Below, piece after piece: positions 1 through 8,325 of a DNA stretch of 64,000 nucleotides (the first letter of the stretch is position 1; every line of letters begins with the position of its first letter). Source of the stretch: Pyrobaculum islandicum DSM 4184 (GTDB taxonomy: Archaea; Thermoproteota; Thermoprotei; Thermoproteales; Thermoproteaceae); contig NC_008701.1 of assembly GCF_000015205.1 (NCBI RefSeq), forward strand, positions 248,001 through 312,000, given 5' to 3'. The translations under genes were made by a program, and so were the position numbers. Below the pieces are notes generated by a model. The model was given only the letters and a program-made list of their open reading frames with translations, did no database searches and was not told the DNA's origin.

Positions 1-230
1 GGCTGCAAGTTTTTCACCCCCGGCCCCACCTCCTCCACCACGCCCACGGCCTCGTGGCCGGAGACCACCGGGGTGGGCACGGGGGTGGCCCCCTCTAGCA
101 CGTAGAGGTCGCTGTGACAAACACCTGCCGACTTTATCCTAACTAGAACCTCTCCCTCTTTTGGCTTTTCTATGTCTATATCCTCTATTACCAACGGAGT
201 GTTGTATTGAAACAATACCGCCGCCTTCAT
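1..230 (-). CDS. Zinc-dependent alcohol dehydrogenase, N-terminal part (runs off the left edge)
   Basis: The minus strand from ATG at 228-230 reads about 76 residues without a stop to the window edge. The start [20 protein letters not shown] is typical of medium-chain zinc alcohol dehydrogenases. [13 protein letters not shown] supplies the first catalytic-zinc cysteine, and [13 protein letters not shown] matches the GHE motif with the second zinc ligand and the following glycine-rich turn. The family oxidises alcohols or reduces aldehydes with NAD(P). The structural-zinc and Rossmann regions lie outside the window, so substrate cannot be judged. It is divergent from the PEP carboxylase gene, with an AT-rich intergenic region. 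Confidence 0.85.
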   Translation of the reverse strand, partial: MKAAVLFQYNTPLVIEDIDIEKPKEGEVLVRIKSAGVCHSDLYVLEGATPVPTPVVSGHEAVGVVEEVGPGVKNLQ

Positions 231-302
231 AATGCGCAGTTTATTTAGTTTTAAAATTTTTACAATTTAAATTATAAATATAGATGTATATATTAGGTAA
301 AC

Positions 303-312
303 ACTTATAAAC
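303..312 (+). promoter_or_regulatory. Box A (TATA) promoter of ppcA
   Basis: CTTATAAACT is centred about 25 bases before the ATG at 332. Transcription would therefore start at or next to the start codon, giving a leaderless mRNA. There is no purine-rich ribosome binding site between them. Confidence 0.6.
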
Positions 313-331
313 TAGGCTAGTCGGGCAGATA

Positions 332-1717
332 ATGATCCCCCGCCTAATGTGTACACAACATCCAGATGCTACAGTTAAAGTAACAGCAAATGAAGAAGTT
401 GACGAAGCACTTGTGGCATATACCGCATATGGATGCGACGAAGTTATGATAGACTACGAGGGGAAGACCACCCCCTATTCACAGCCTAAGGATATTACTG
501 TAAAGGCGTATGAGGCCGGCCTTCCACTCGGCGAGAAGTTCTTCTTAACTCCACGTATGCCAAATCCACGGCTGGAGGAATTTGAAAGATCGATGCTTAC
601 CCTCGAGGCGGCGATACTTGCCAACTACTTCTCTGTAAAACTTATGGGTAGACAAGCAATTAGATGGATAGTTCTGCCAATGGTAACGGATATCGAGACT
701 CTCGGGCTGGTTTATAGGATGTTGCTACATAAGACAGAAGCTTATATAAAAGAAACTGGGGTAAAGCTAGAGCCCCCCGAGCTCATACCGTTGATAGAAG
801 ACGCAATTGCACAACTTAAGGCAGATGAGCTAATCAGCGGCTTGTTAAAACAAATGGCGCAACAGCCGCAGTATATAAGGCTTTTCCTCGGGAAGTCGGA
901 CTCTGCCGTTAGACACGGCCATTTAGCTTCTGCACTAGCTATAGTGGCAACACTTTCAAAAATGAGAAGTGTTGAAAAATCGCTAGGGATAAAGATCTAC
1001 CCCATCTTAGGCATGGGATCTCCGCCTTTTAGAGGCGGGATAAACAACCCATCTCTTTCACACCTAGAAACTATACAGTACGTAGGATATTACACAGTCA
1101 CTGTTCAATCTGCTGTGAGATACGACACGTCATATGATGAATACATCAAGGTGAGAGAGACTATACTAAATGCGTGTTGTCTTCCGAGTAGAGAGATAAA
1201 CCTCCCCGAGCTAGAGGAGATAATTACAAAGGCATCATCTACATATAAGTCTGTTGTTGTAAAATTTGCAGACAGAATCGTACAGATGGCGAGGCTAATC
1301 CCTGGGACTAGAGATAGAATAAGTTGGACCGTATATGGCAGAAATATCACTGCAGAAGATAGAGTTGTAAATATGCCGAGGGCTATCGTCTATACATCTG
1401 CTTGGTACGCCATGGGTCTACCCCCGACATTTCTAGACGCGCCAACTGTCGTAGAACTTGCTAAATCTGATAAATTAGATCTAGTTCTCAAAGCACTTCC
1501 GTCGTTAAGAAGAGAGTGGGAATATGACGCTCAATTTTACGACCCACAAGTGGCGTCTAGATATACGTCTGAAGATTTTGTAAAAGTAGTAAATGAAATG
1601 CTTGATTACCTCGGGATAAACCTCAGGGCCAACGGCACCTATCTCTCGCTTCTTAGAATGAATCGCAATGAGTCAAATATCTTGGCAATGGGTAAATATA
1701 GGAAATTTCTAGGCTAG
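332..1717 (+). CDS. ppcA: Archaeal-type phosphoenolpyruvate carboxylase
   Basis: 461 residues, close to the usual length of the short archaeal PEP carboxylase family (PpcA, unrelated in length to the ~900-residue bacterial enzyme). It carboxylates PEP with bicarbonate to oxaloacetate. Recognisable family segments are the N-terminal MCTQHPDATVKVTANEEVDE, GKSDSAVRHGHLASALA in the middle and GMGSPPFRGGI further on. In autotrophic Thermoproteales this enzyme is a carboxylation step of the dicarboxylate/4-hydroxybutyrate cycle (family knowledge). The ATG at 332 fits the promoter spacing. The next gene, a CBS-pair protein, starts 3 bases after the stop, so the two are probably cotranscribed. A carbonic anhydrase lies less than 2 kb away and could supply bicarbonate. 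Confidence 0.95.
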   Translation: MIPRLMCTQHPDATVKVTANEEVDEALVAYTAYGCDEVMIDYEGKTTPYSQPKDITVKAYEAGLPLGEKFFLTPRMPNPRLEEFERSMLTLEAAILANYFSVKLMGRQAIRWIVLPMVTDIETLGLVYRMLLHKTEAYIKETGVKLEPPELIPLIEDAIAQLKADELISGLLKQMAQQPQYIRLFLGKSDSAVRHGHLASALAIVATLSKMRSVEKSLGIKIYPILGMGSPPFRGGINNPSLSHLETIQYVGYYTVTVQSAVRYDTSYDEYIKVRETILNACCLPSREINLPELEEIITKASSTYKSVVVKFADRIVQMARLIPGTRDRISWTVYGRNITAEDRVVNMPRAIVYTSAWYAMGLPPTFLDAPTVVELAKSDKLDLVLKALPSLRREWEYDAQFYDPQVASRYTSEDFVKVVNEMLDYLGINLRANGTYLSLLRMNRNESNILAMGKYRKFLG

Positions 1718-1719
1718 AT

Positions 1720-2142
1720 ATGGGCGATAGAGTAAAATATTACATCAAGCGAGAGCCTATAACGGTCCCCCCTGGGACTACTCTGAAAGAGGCCGTAGAG
1801 ATTATGGCCCGGAACAATATAGGTCTCGTAGTTATTGTCGACCAATCTAGGAGGCCTATAGGCGTTTTGTCTGAACGTGATGTAATAAGAGCTCTGGCAG
1901 CTGGGAAGTCCTTAAATACCCCAGTAGAAGAGGTTGGGACCATTGGAAATTTACTTACTGTGAGAAAAGACGACGATATATACACGGCGGTTAAAGCTAT
2001 GCGAAGCCGTGGAATACGCCACATAATTGTTGTTAACGAAGATGGCACTATAGCCGGCGTGTTGTCAATAAGAGACATCGTAGAAGACCGCGCGTTAAAA
2101 GCTATTGGCGATAAGATATGGTGGCCTCCGCCAGAAGAGTAA
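1720..2142 (+). CDS. CBS-domain pair protein
   Basis: 140 residues consisting almost entirely of two CBS motifs, each with the typical pattern of repeated positions (NNIGLVVIVD then GVLSERDVIRAL; RGIRHIIVV then GVLSIRDIVEDR). CBS pairs bind adenine nucleotides or related ligands and act as energy sensors or as partners of enzymes. No effector domain is attached. It starts 3 bases after ppcA and overlaps the next CBS gene by 25 bases, so the three genes look like one transcription unit. Regulation of PEP carboxylase by adenylate is a reasonable inference but not shown by the sequence. Confidence 0.85.
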   Translation: MGDRVKYYIKREPITVPPGTTLKEAVEIMARNNIGLVVIVDQSRRPIGVLSERDVIRALAAGKSLNTPVEEVGTIGNLLTVRKDDDIYTAVKAMRSRGIRHIIVVNEDGTIAGVLSIRDIVEDRALKAIGDKIWWPPPEE

Positions 2143-2528
2143 TTGAATTAATAAGACGAGAGCCAATAGTTGCGTTGCCAACAGAAACATTAGTGGGTGT
2201 TGCAGAAAAAATGGCAGAGAACAACATAGGCGCTGTAGTAGTAATCAGTCCGCAAGACCCCAAGAAGCCTGTGGGGATTATCACAGAGCGCGATATTGTA
2301 AAAGCAGTAAGTATGCACATGCCCCTCTCCACGCCAGTAGAGGCCTTTGCTACAAATAGACTAATTACGATAGACGAAAACGAAACTGTGGAAAAAGCCG
2401 CCGAGCTTATGCTTATGTATAACATTAGACATCTCGTCGTTGTCGACAACGTCGGAAGGTTGAGGGGCGTGATATCTATAAGAGATGTGCTGAAAGCACT
2501 ATATGGCAAAGAGTTATTACACAGATGA
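2118..2528 (+). CDS. CBS-domain pair protein
   Basis: 136 residues with two CBS motifs (NNIGAVVVISPQDPKKPVGI, then TERDIVKAVS; YNIRHLVVVDNVGRL then GVISIRDVLKAL). It overlaps the end of the preceding CBS gene in another frame (ATG at 2118 inside the previous coding region), which indicates translational coupling. The two proteins are clear paralogues and could form a heteromeric sensor. Ligand and partner are unknown. Confidence 0.85.
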   Translation: MVASARRVIELIRREPIVALPTETLVGVAEKMAENNIGAVVVISPQDPKKPVGIITERDIVKAVSMHMPLSTPVEAFATNRLITIDENETVEKAAELMLMYNIRHLVVVDNVGRLRGVISIRDVLKALYGKELLHR

Positions 2529-2615
2529 AAAGCAAAGAGACGTAGGGAAGTGGCTAGTCTTGTACAAATAAAACGAAATATTTAAACACGCTGGATTCTA
2601 TAGAAAACAAGACGG

Positions 2616-3044
2616 TTAGTCGCCAGACGGAAAAATTTCAACAGGCTCTTCGTACTCTGCTAGACTTTTTAAAACCTCCCGCTCTCTAATCAGATCTCTA
2701 ATTGATATCACTCCGTACAGCCGCCCTTCTTTAGTTACTACTATATGTCTCACGTTGAAAACTCGCATTTTTCTAGCGACGTTTTGGATAGGCTCTTCGA
2801 CGTCTGCTGTAATTACAGGAGTAGACATGATCTTCTCTACTGGCTCTAAGGGATTGATATTTAAAGCCACGGCTTTGACTATATCTCGTTCGCTAACAAC
2901 GCCGATTATATGTGAATAATCCAGAGGGTCTACAATCACGACTAGCCCTACGTTTTTCTCTGCCATAACTCTCGCCGCATCTCTAATAGACGCCTTGTTT
3001 ATTAAAATGACGGGAGGTCTTTTTGCAAGATCTCCAGCTTTCAT
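2616..3044 (-). CDS. CBS-domain pair protein
   Basis: About 142 residues with two CBS motifs (KNVGLVVIVDP then GVVSERDIVKAVA; FNVRHIVVTKEGRL then GVISIRDLIRER). The reading frame is open to a TTG at 3065. The ATG at 3042-3044 fits better, because an AT-rich TATA-like stretch (TATTTAAATT on the minus strand, near 3070) lies about 26 bases before it. It converges on the CBS pair next to ppcA and is the third such protein in 1.4 kb, so local duplication is likely. Function unknown beyond probable nucleotide binding. Confidence 0.8.
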   Translation of the reverse strand: MKAGDLAKRPPVILINKASIRDAARVMAEKNVGLVVIVDPLDYSHIIGVVSERDIVKAVALNINPLEPVEKIMSTPVITADVEEPIQNVARKMRVFNVRHIVVTKEGRLYGVISIRDLIREREVLKSLAEYEEPVEIFPSGD

Positions 3045-3103
3045 ACTGTCTACACTTTTTGCCAAATTTAAATATTTTTATAAAGTAATTATAATTTAAG
3101 TTT

Positions 3104-3655
3104 TTACACTAACTCGTTTAGACTAAGAGAAAGACCTAGAAACTCTGCTATCTTAATATCCGCCTTTACATCCTCTATTTTAAAGGCCTGTATTATATAG
3201 GCGCCGATCATGTCTTGAGTATAGCGGCTCTGGGGCTTGAGGAGGTGGTAGATGGGCTTCCTTGGGGGCCACCTTATCTTGGACACGTCTATTGTCTCGA
3301 CGGTGATTCTGGCGTGGGGAAAGAGAGTTCTGAGGATGGCGACCTGCGTCTCCACGTGTAGTCTCTCCAGCTCCTCTAGGTCGGCGGGGCGGCGGCCTCT
3401 GTACTGAGACACCAACGCCTCCTCCACCTGGGGGTCGGCGGGCTGACCCTGGGATAGGGCCGAGTACACAAGCTTTAGGGCGGCGCAGTCGGTGTGCGGT
3501 AGGTAGAGCACCTCCTGGACCGGGAGCCCCGCGAGCGACCTCGCCACGCCTCTTACGTTGGCGCCGGCGGTTCTAATCACGAGGTCGCCTGGGCGAACCC
3601 TCCTGAGGACCTCCTCGCTTAGGCGGTAGTCCATACAAGTAATTAGCAGGCACAT
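3104..3655 (-). CDS. Beta-class carbonic anhydrase
   Basis: 183 residues. The beginning has LITCMDYRL, the CxDxR motif in which Cys ligates zinc and the Asp-Arg pair orients the active site. LPHTDCAAL follows about 65 residues later and supplies the HxxC zinc ligands. Together they define the beta family, which interconverts CO2 and bicarbonate. The chain is at the short end for the family, as in other archaeal members. A TATA-like GTTTTTAAG (plus-strand spelling) near 3670-3680 fits the ATG at 3655. Its nearness to PEP carboxylase, which consumes bicarbonate, suggests a functional link. Confidence 0.85.
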   Translation of the reverse strand: MCLLITCMDYRLSEEVLRRVRPGDLVIRTAGANVRGVARSLAGLPVQEVLYLPHTDCAALKLVYSALSQGQPADPQVEEALVSQYRGRRPADLEELERLHVETQVAILRTLFPHARITVETIDVSKIRWPPRKPIYHLLKPQSRYTQDMIGAYIIQAFKIEDVKADIKIAEFLGLSLSLNELV

Positions 3656-3778
3656 GGAAAAATTCTAACGTTTTTAAGTTTCACCGCCCTATCCGGCGCC
3701 TCTCAGCCCCGGGGGCCGCGGGTTTTCCGCACCTCAGGCGGATTTGCCGGCGGTGGAGTGCGGGGGCTTCCTCGTGCA

Positions 3779-4333
3779 TCACCTCCCCCGCCTTGGGAAT
3801 ATGCCTCTGCAGTCCACCTGCCCTCTCTTCAGCGCCTCTACGAACTCCCTGTAGCGGCCCCATATCTGGAAGATCCAGGTGTTTACGCCGGGTATAGGGG
3901 TGGGCTCGGTTTCCAGCACCTCGGCTAGCTCCTCTTCCGTCATCTTGCCGAGGTAGTGGCAAGGGTCCTTGAGGAGGAGGATCCTTCTGTACTCCACCTC
4001 GTGGGTGTGAGTTATGGGGGTGCCAGGGGCCGAGGGGAGCTGGGCGATGAGGTGCTGCACGTCGGCTAGAGACACTGAGTTGCGGCGCCCCCTGCGCCTC
4101 CACTCCTCCACCGCGGCGTGGAAGTAGGCCACCAGGTCGTTTATGTAGGGCCCCGCGTCGTACATCAATACGATGGGGTGGTTCAGCCAGCTCTCCTCCC
4201 GTCGCGTAGAACCCCTCCGCCTCAGTATGGCGAGGATCACTTGCTTGGCCTCGGCCCTCTGTTTGCCCAGCCGCCTGTCGTCTAGAAAGGCGGCGCTCCT
4301 GGCGTGGTCTCTGTAGGGGCGGAAGATCTGCAC
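3779..4333 (-). CDS. MSMEG_6728/pyrimidine-dimer-glycosylase-like small protein
   Basis: About 184 residues from a GTG at 4331-4333. The frame is open upstream to 4387, but the family start pattern (M/VQIFRPYRDHARSAAFLDD) begins at this GTG and avoids overlap with pstA. RRLGKQRAEAKQVILAI and WLNHPIVLMYD are typical of the small MSMEG_6728-type family related to pyrimidine-dimer DNA glycosylase/DUF domains. The C-terminal third (KDPCHYLGK, NTWIFQIWGRYREFV) appears specific to archaeal members. Enzymatic activity is not established. It follows pstA by 22 bases on the same strand, so it may be the last gene of the pst operon or have its own promoter. Confidence 0.6.
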   Translation of the reverse strand: MQIFRPYRDHARSAAFLDDRRLGKQRAEAKQVILAILRRRGSTRREESWLNHPIVLMYDAGPYINDLVAYFHAAVEEWRRRGRRNSVSLADVQHLIAQLPSAPGTPITHTHEVEYRRILLLKDPCHYLGKMTEEELAEVLETEPTPIPGVNTWIFQIWGRYREFVEALKRGQVDCRGIFPRRGR

Positions 4334-4355
4334 ACGCCGGGGGGCGCCCCGTTTT

Positions 4356-5198
4356 TTATCTCTTCGCCGCCAGCTGGGCCAGGGCATAGGTGGCCAACAC
4401 CAGCAGGAGTAGCAGGGCGGCCGCCGCGTAGGCCACCTCGTGGTATATGGGGTAGGGGGCCAAGGCCGACCTGTATATCAGCACCGGGATGGAGGCGGTC
4501 TCCCTCGTGAAGGGGCCGTAGTAGTTGCTGTACCCCGCGGTGAATAGGAGGGGGGCGGTCTCGCCGGCTATCTTGGCCGTGCCCAGGAGAGCCGCCGCCG
4601 TTATGACGCGGGAGAGCACCTTCCTCATCGCCACGAAGAGGGCCTTCCTCTCGCCCCCGGAGATGGAGTACACCGCCTCCCTCAGCCCCGCCGCCACAGA
4701 GGCGTAGGCCGAAGCGGTGAAGAGCGCCACGTAGGGCGTCATGATCAACGCCAGCGCCGCGGCCCCCGCGTAGGCGTTGAAGACCGAGGGAGGCCCCACG
4801 AATAGATCGAAGGGCGGCGGAGGCCGCGGCAGAGCCCTAAGCGCAGGGGTCAGCAGACCGCTTAGGCTGTAGACAAAGAGGCCTATGGTTATGGTGGGGA
4901 ACTCCACCAGCACGTTCACCCCCACCCTGGCCAGCCTGGCCGCCAGCTCCCACCTGTACTCGCCGATGTATACGCCGAGGGGGAACCCCAGGAAGAAGCC
5001 CACCAGCGCCGGCCCCACGCCACCGCTCTCGTCCAGGGGAGTCGGCGGCAAGGCGGTTAGAAACCCGGGCCCCAGCTTCCACATGGCGGCGAGCCCCCTG
5101 TAGAGGACGTCCCCCACCACGAGGGCCAGCGGCGCCAGCGACAGCAGACCCAGGGCGGCGAAGAGGGCTAGGCCTGCGGCGTTTACCGCCCTCCTCAT
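4356..5198 (-). CDS. pstA: Phosphate ABC transporter permease PstA
   Basis: 280 residues with about six hydrophobic membrane segments. The cytoplasmic loop (SVAAGLREAVYSISGGERKA) corresponds to the EAA loop that contacts the ATPase. PstA forms the membrane channel of the high-affinity phosphate importer with PstC. Its start overlaps the pstC stop by 4 bases (ATGA type), giving translational coupling in the order pstS-pstC-pstA. The usual fourth gene, pstB, is not found after it. Confidence 0.88.
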   Translation of the reverse strand: MRRAVNAAGLALFAALGLLSLAPLALVVGDVLYRGLAAMWKLGPGFLTALPPTPLDESGGVGPALVGFFLGFPLGVYIGEYRWELAARLARVGVNVLVEFPTITIGLFVYSLSGLLTPALRALPRPPPPFDLFVGPPSVFNAYAGAAALALIMTPYVALFTASAYASVAAGLREAVYSISGGERKALFVAMRKVLSRVITAAALLGTAKIAGETAPLLFTAGYSNYYGPFTRETASIPVLIYRSALAPYPIYHEVAYAAAALLLLLVLATYALAQLAAKR

Positions 5199-6073
5199 TT
5201 CTTAAACAGGAGGTAGACCGCCGCGGCGTTTATGGCAAGCCCAGCCACGGCTAGCAAAAGGGCGGCCGCCATGAGGGCTGGCTTCATGTAGGCGGTGGCG
5301 TCGGCGTAGGGCATCTGGAGAGCGATTAGGGAGGATATCGTTACGCCGGAGCTGAGGAGGTTCAGGGTGACGCCAGAGCTTGGGTTGCCACCCACCACCA
5401 TTGAGACAGCCACGGTCTCCCCCACCGCCCTCCCCAGCGCTAGGAAGACGCCGCCGAGCACGTAGTTTCTAATGTAGCGGAGCTTGACGAGGGCCGCCTC
5501 AAACTTGGTGGCGCCGAGGGAGTATATGGCTTCGGCGATCTCCCTCGGCACAGAGGCGTACCCCTCCCTAATCACGGCGGCAGCATACGGCGTAATTATG
5601 GCCGCTAGGAGGAGAGAGGCGGCTAGGAGACTTGGCGGTATGAACTTGGTGAGGAAGGCCACGCCCCACAGGCCGTAGACCACCGTGGGCACCGCGGCCG
5701 TCAGATCCATGAAGGCCGACAGCCCCCTCCTGAGGCCCGCCGGCGCGATGTCGTTTACAAACACCGCGAAGGAGACCGCCATAGCCGCCGCCAGGGGGAG
5801 GGCGACGGCGGTCGTTATGAAGGTCCCCCACAGCGCCCCCAGCAAGCCGTAGCGCTCGTCGTTGGAGGACCAGAGGGAGCTTGTGAAGAGGGAGAGCCCC
5901 TCCCTAGAGAGGGCGGGCAGAGCGCCGGCGAGGAAGACGGCGACCATCGCCGCCACGACCGCCGGCACCGCCAGGGCGAGCAGCCTGAGGCCCGCCCGAA
6001 GTCTTGTGAAAAAGAGGAAGAGGGCAGAGGCGGCGTATAGAAAAAACAGGAGTATTAACGCCTCGGCCGTCAT
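5195..6073 (-). CDS. pstC: Phosphate ABC transporter permease PstC
   Basis: 292 residues with about six transmembrane segments. The segment LWGTFITTAVALPLAAAMAV and the EAA-type loop (SVPREIAEAIYSLGATKFEA) match PstC. It overlaps pstS and pstA by 4 bases each, so the three are translated in a coupled way. It forms the permease pair with PstA in the cytoplasmic membrane. Confidence 0.88.
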   Translation of the reverse strand: MTAEALILLFFLYAASALFLFFTRLRAGLRLLALAVPAVVAAMVAVFLAGALPALSREGLSLFTSSLWSSNDERYGLLGALWGTFITTAVALPLAAAMAVSFAVFVNDIAPAGLRRGLSAFMDLTAAVPTVVYGLWGVAFLTKFIPPSLLAASLLLAAIITPYAAAVIREGYASVPREIAEAIYSLGATKFEAALVKLRYIRNYVLGGVFLALGRAVGETVAVSMVVGGNPSSGVTLNLLSSGVTISSLIALQMPYADATAYMKPALMAAALLLAVAGLAINAAAVYLLFKK

Positions 6074-7341
6074 CCCACCGCCTTAAGGCCCACCTGCGCC
6101 AGCTCCGGGGGCAGGGGGAGGTAGCCCTCGACTAGGTGCTTCTGACCCTCGGTGAGGACGTAGCGAAAGAAGCACTTCACCACGGCGGCTGTGTTCGGGT
6201 CTGGGTAGCCGCTGTAGTCCGTCCTAATCATGGCAAAGGAGAGCCCCACAATGGGGTAGCCCCTGGGCGGGTAGGCGAACAGCTGCACCACCTGCCACCA
6301 GTCGTCAGACGCGCTGGGGAACCCTCCCATCTTAGCCGCCACCTGCCTCAGCCCCTCGGAGGCAGCCTCCGCAATGGCCTCCGGCGTGGGGTCGTAGAAC
6401 TTCCCGTCGTTGCCGTTTTGGACGAGGGCGTATCCGCCCACGGCGTCGAACTTCTGCCGCTGGGTGACCCAGTAGTTGTACTCAACGTAGCCTATGGAGT
6501 AGGGCGTGTTCAACACGAGCTGCGCCACTCCGGGGTTGCCCTGGCCGGCTCTGGAGACTCCCATCTGGGCGACGGGCCAGTTAACCGATAGGCCCCACCC
6601 CACTGTCTGGTTCCACAGCGGGTAGGCCTTTGTTAGGAAGAGGGTGAACCAGCCGGTTGTGCCCGACGCGTCCGACCTGTGTACCGGGGTGATGGGCTGG
6701 CGCGGGAGGCGGTCAGCGAGGGCGGGGTTGACGGCCTTGATCTTCGGGTCGTCCCAGTAGCGTATCTTGCCCATGTATATGTCGCCGATTATCTCAGCCG
6801 TGAGATTCAGCCTCTTCCCCGTCTTCTCATAGGCCACCTCGGGCACGTTGTACACCACCAGGATGCCCCCCATCACCACGGGGAACTGCAGTATCTTGCC
6901 CCTCTGCTCCTGGAACCTGGCGGGGGCCAGGGGCAGGTCCGACCCGGCGAAGGCCAGCTCGCCCTTTATAAGGCCCGCCTGGCCGGCGCCCGAGCCGAGG
7001 TAGTTGTAAGTGATCTTCACCCTGCCCCCCGTGATCTCGCTGAACTGCTTAATCCAGGCGTCGTACTGGGGGCCGGGGAATGTGGCGCCCCCAGCCACGA
7101 TCTGCCCACTAACCTCGCCACAGCCGGGCAGAGAGGCTTGAGGCTGCTGAGTTGACGTCTGCGGAGGAGAGCTCTGTGGAGTTTGTGCCGTCGTTTGGGC
7201 AGGTTGCGGCGTGGTTTGTGTCTGTTGAGCGGGGGTCGGCGTGGTTGGTTGCGTCGTCTGCTGGCCCAGGTAGAGCCCAACCACGGCGACGACGATTGCC
7301 AACGCCACCACGGCCCCGATATAGAGGATTTTCCTCTCCAT
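6070..7341 (-). CDS. pstS: Phosphate-binding protein PstS
   Basis: 423 residues. An N-terminal hydrophobic segment (residues 4-25) is a membrane anchor or signal. A Thr/Gln/Pro/Ser-rich linker follows (about residues 30-72), as in many thermophilic archaeal binding proteins, and then a mature PstS domain. The latter has IVAGGATFPGPQYDAWIKQF, LGSGAGQAGL, AGSDLPL and HRSDASGTTGWFTLFL, which contain phosphate-binding Ser, Asp and Arg positions known in the family. It is the first gene of the operon. TTAAAT lies about 24 bases before the ATG and a GGAGGG stretch 5-10 bases before it, so both leaderless and leadered initiation are conceivable. Divergent from the phoU-like gene. Confidence 0.92.
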   Translation of the reverse strand: MERKILYIGAVVALAIVVAVVGLYLGQQTTQPTTPTPAQQTQTTPQPAQTTAQTPQSSPPQTSTQQPQASLPGCGEVSGQIVAGGATFPGPQYDAWIKQFSEITGGRVKITYNYLGSGAGQAGLIKGELAFAGSDLPLAPARFQEQRGKILQFPVVMGGILVVYNVPEVAYEKTGKRLNLTAEIIGDIYMGKIRYWDDPKIKAVNPALADRLPRQPITPVHRSDASGTTGWFTLFLTKAYPLWNQTVGWGLSVNWPVAQMGVSRAGQGNPGVAQLVLNTPYSIGYVEYNYWVTQRQKFDAVGGYALVQNGNDGKFYDPTPEAIAEAASEGLRQVAAKMGGFPSASDDWWQVVQLFAYPPRGYPIVGLSFAMIRTDYSGYPDPNTAAVVKCFFRYVLTEGQKHLVEGYLPLPPELAQVGLKAVG

Positions 7342-7485
7342 GGCGGGCCCTCCTTCGGGGATTTAATGCCTGGCGCATATGAACTTTGGGGTTTCGGCTC
7401 CCGTGACGGGGGAGGCGGCGCGGCTCTTTTTCATACGAAGATTGGAGCGGCGGGAGGAAGAAAATTTTTCTACCGCATTTTCTCT

Positions 7486-8325
7486 ATGAGGTCCGCCAGT
7501 AGGAGACTGATTAGGGTAAGGGGCTCCTACGTCGTCTATCTGCCTAAGGAGTACATCTCGCGTTTTGGAGTAGAGGAGGTGGTGGTGTACTGGGAGGGGC
7601 CCTTCCTGGGGGTTAAACCAGCGGGGGTCAGGAGAACCGCTAGGTTTACGTGGCGCAGTGGGGTGGAGAAGGTGGTGGTTGGTGCCTACGCGTCGGGCTT
7701 CGACGCCGCCGTCTTGGCGGAGGCGCCGCCGGGGGCTCTCGACGCGCTGAGGCCGGCTCTGGAGGTGGTGGAGGGACGGGCGGTGGAGGCCGGCGGGGAG
7801 GTTAGGGTGGAGTTTTTCGACAGCGTGGTGGACAAGGGGGCCGTGGCAGAGATGATGCTGAGAGCGTTGAAATATATGGTAGACACCCTAGCGGCCGGAG
7901 TAGCTACTTCCAAGGGGATTTCGACCCTTGACCAAGAGATAGATAGACATAGGCTGAGGATGAACAAGCTCTGTGTGAAGTGACCCACGCCGACCTGCTC
8001 CTTCTATATACAGTTGGCTAGGTACTACGAACGTGCGGCCGACCACCTGGCCGCTCTGGCCTCCGAGGGGGTGGAGAAGCCGCTATTTAGGCTTTTAGCA
8101 GATGCCATCGCTGGACTAGAGAGGGCGAGGGGAAGCGTAGAGGATATTCTTGACTACCTCAAGAGCCTCGGGAGGTTGCGGCATATAGCCCTTGAGATGG
8201 CCCAGAGGGAGAGAGAGGCGATACATGTAGTCAGGGTTTTGGACTACCTGGAAAACTCGGCCGAGGTGTACATAGACATGGCCCTCTACTTAGTGCGCCA
8301 GTACGGAGGTAGCGACAAACACTAG
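7486..8325 (+). pseudogene. phoU: PhoU-like phosphate regulator (AbrB-PhoU type), interrupted by TGA at 7981-7983
   Basis: From ATG 7486 the product starts with an AbrB-like DNA-binding segment (LIRVRGSYVVYLPKEYISRF) followed by a helical PhoU domain. The frame meets TGA at 7981-7983 after EIDRHRLRMNKLCVK, but PhoU-type sequence resumes in the same frame from about 8011 (QLARYYERAADHLAAL) and runs to 8325. Between them the -1 frame reads VTHADLLLLY, which fits a PhoU helix better than the in-frame reading. Two compensating one-base changes are therefore as likely as one nonsense change. A TTG at 8014 could start a separate C-terminal protein. Intact PhoU would repress or modulate the Pst system encoded divergently. 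The last 36 bases overlap the end of feoB on the other strand. Confidence 0.7.

Noticed and set aside
7981-7983. Selenocysteine at the TGA in the phoU-like gene
   Set aside because: No SECIS-like structure is seen, crenarchaea are not known to use selenocysteine, and PhoU has no redox residue there.
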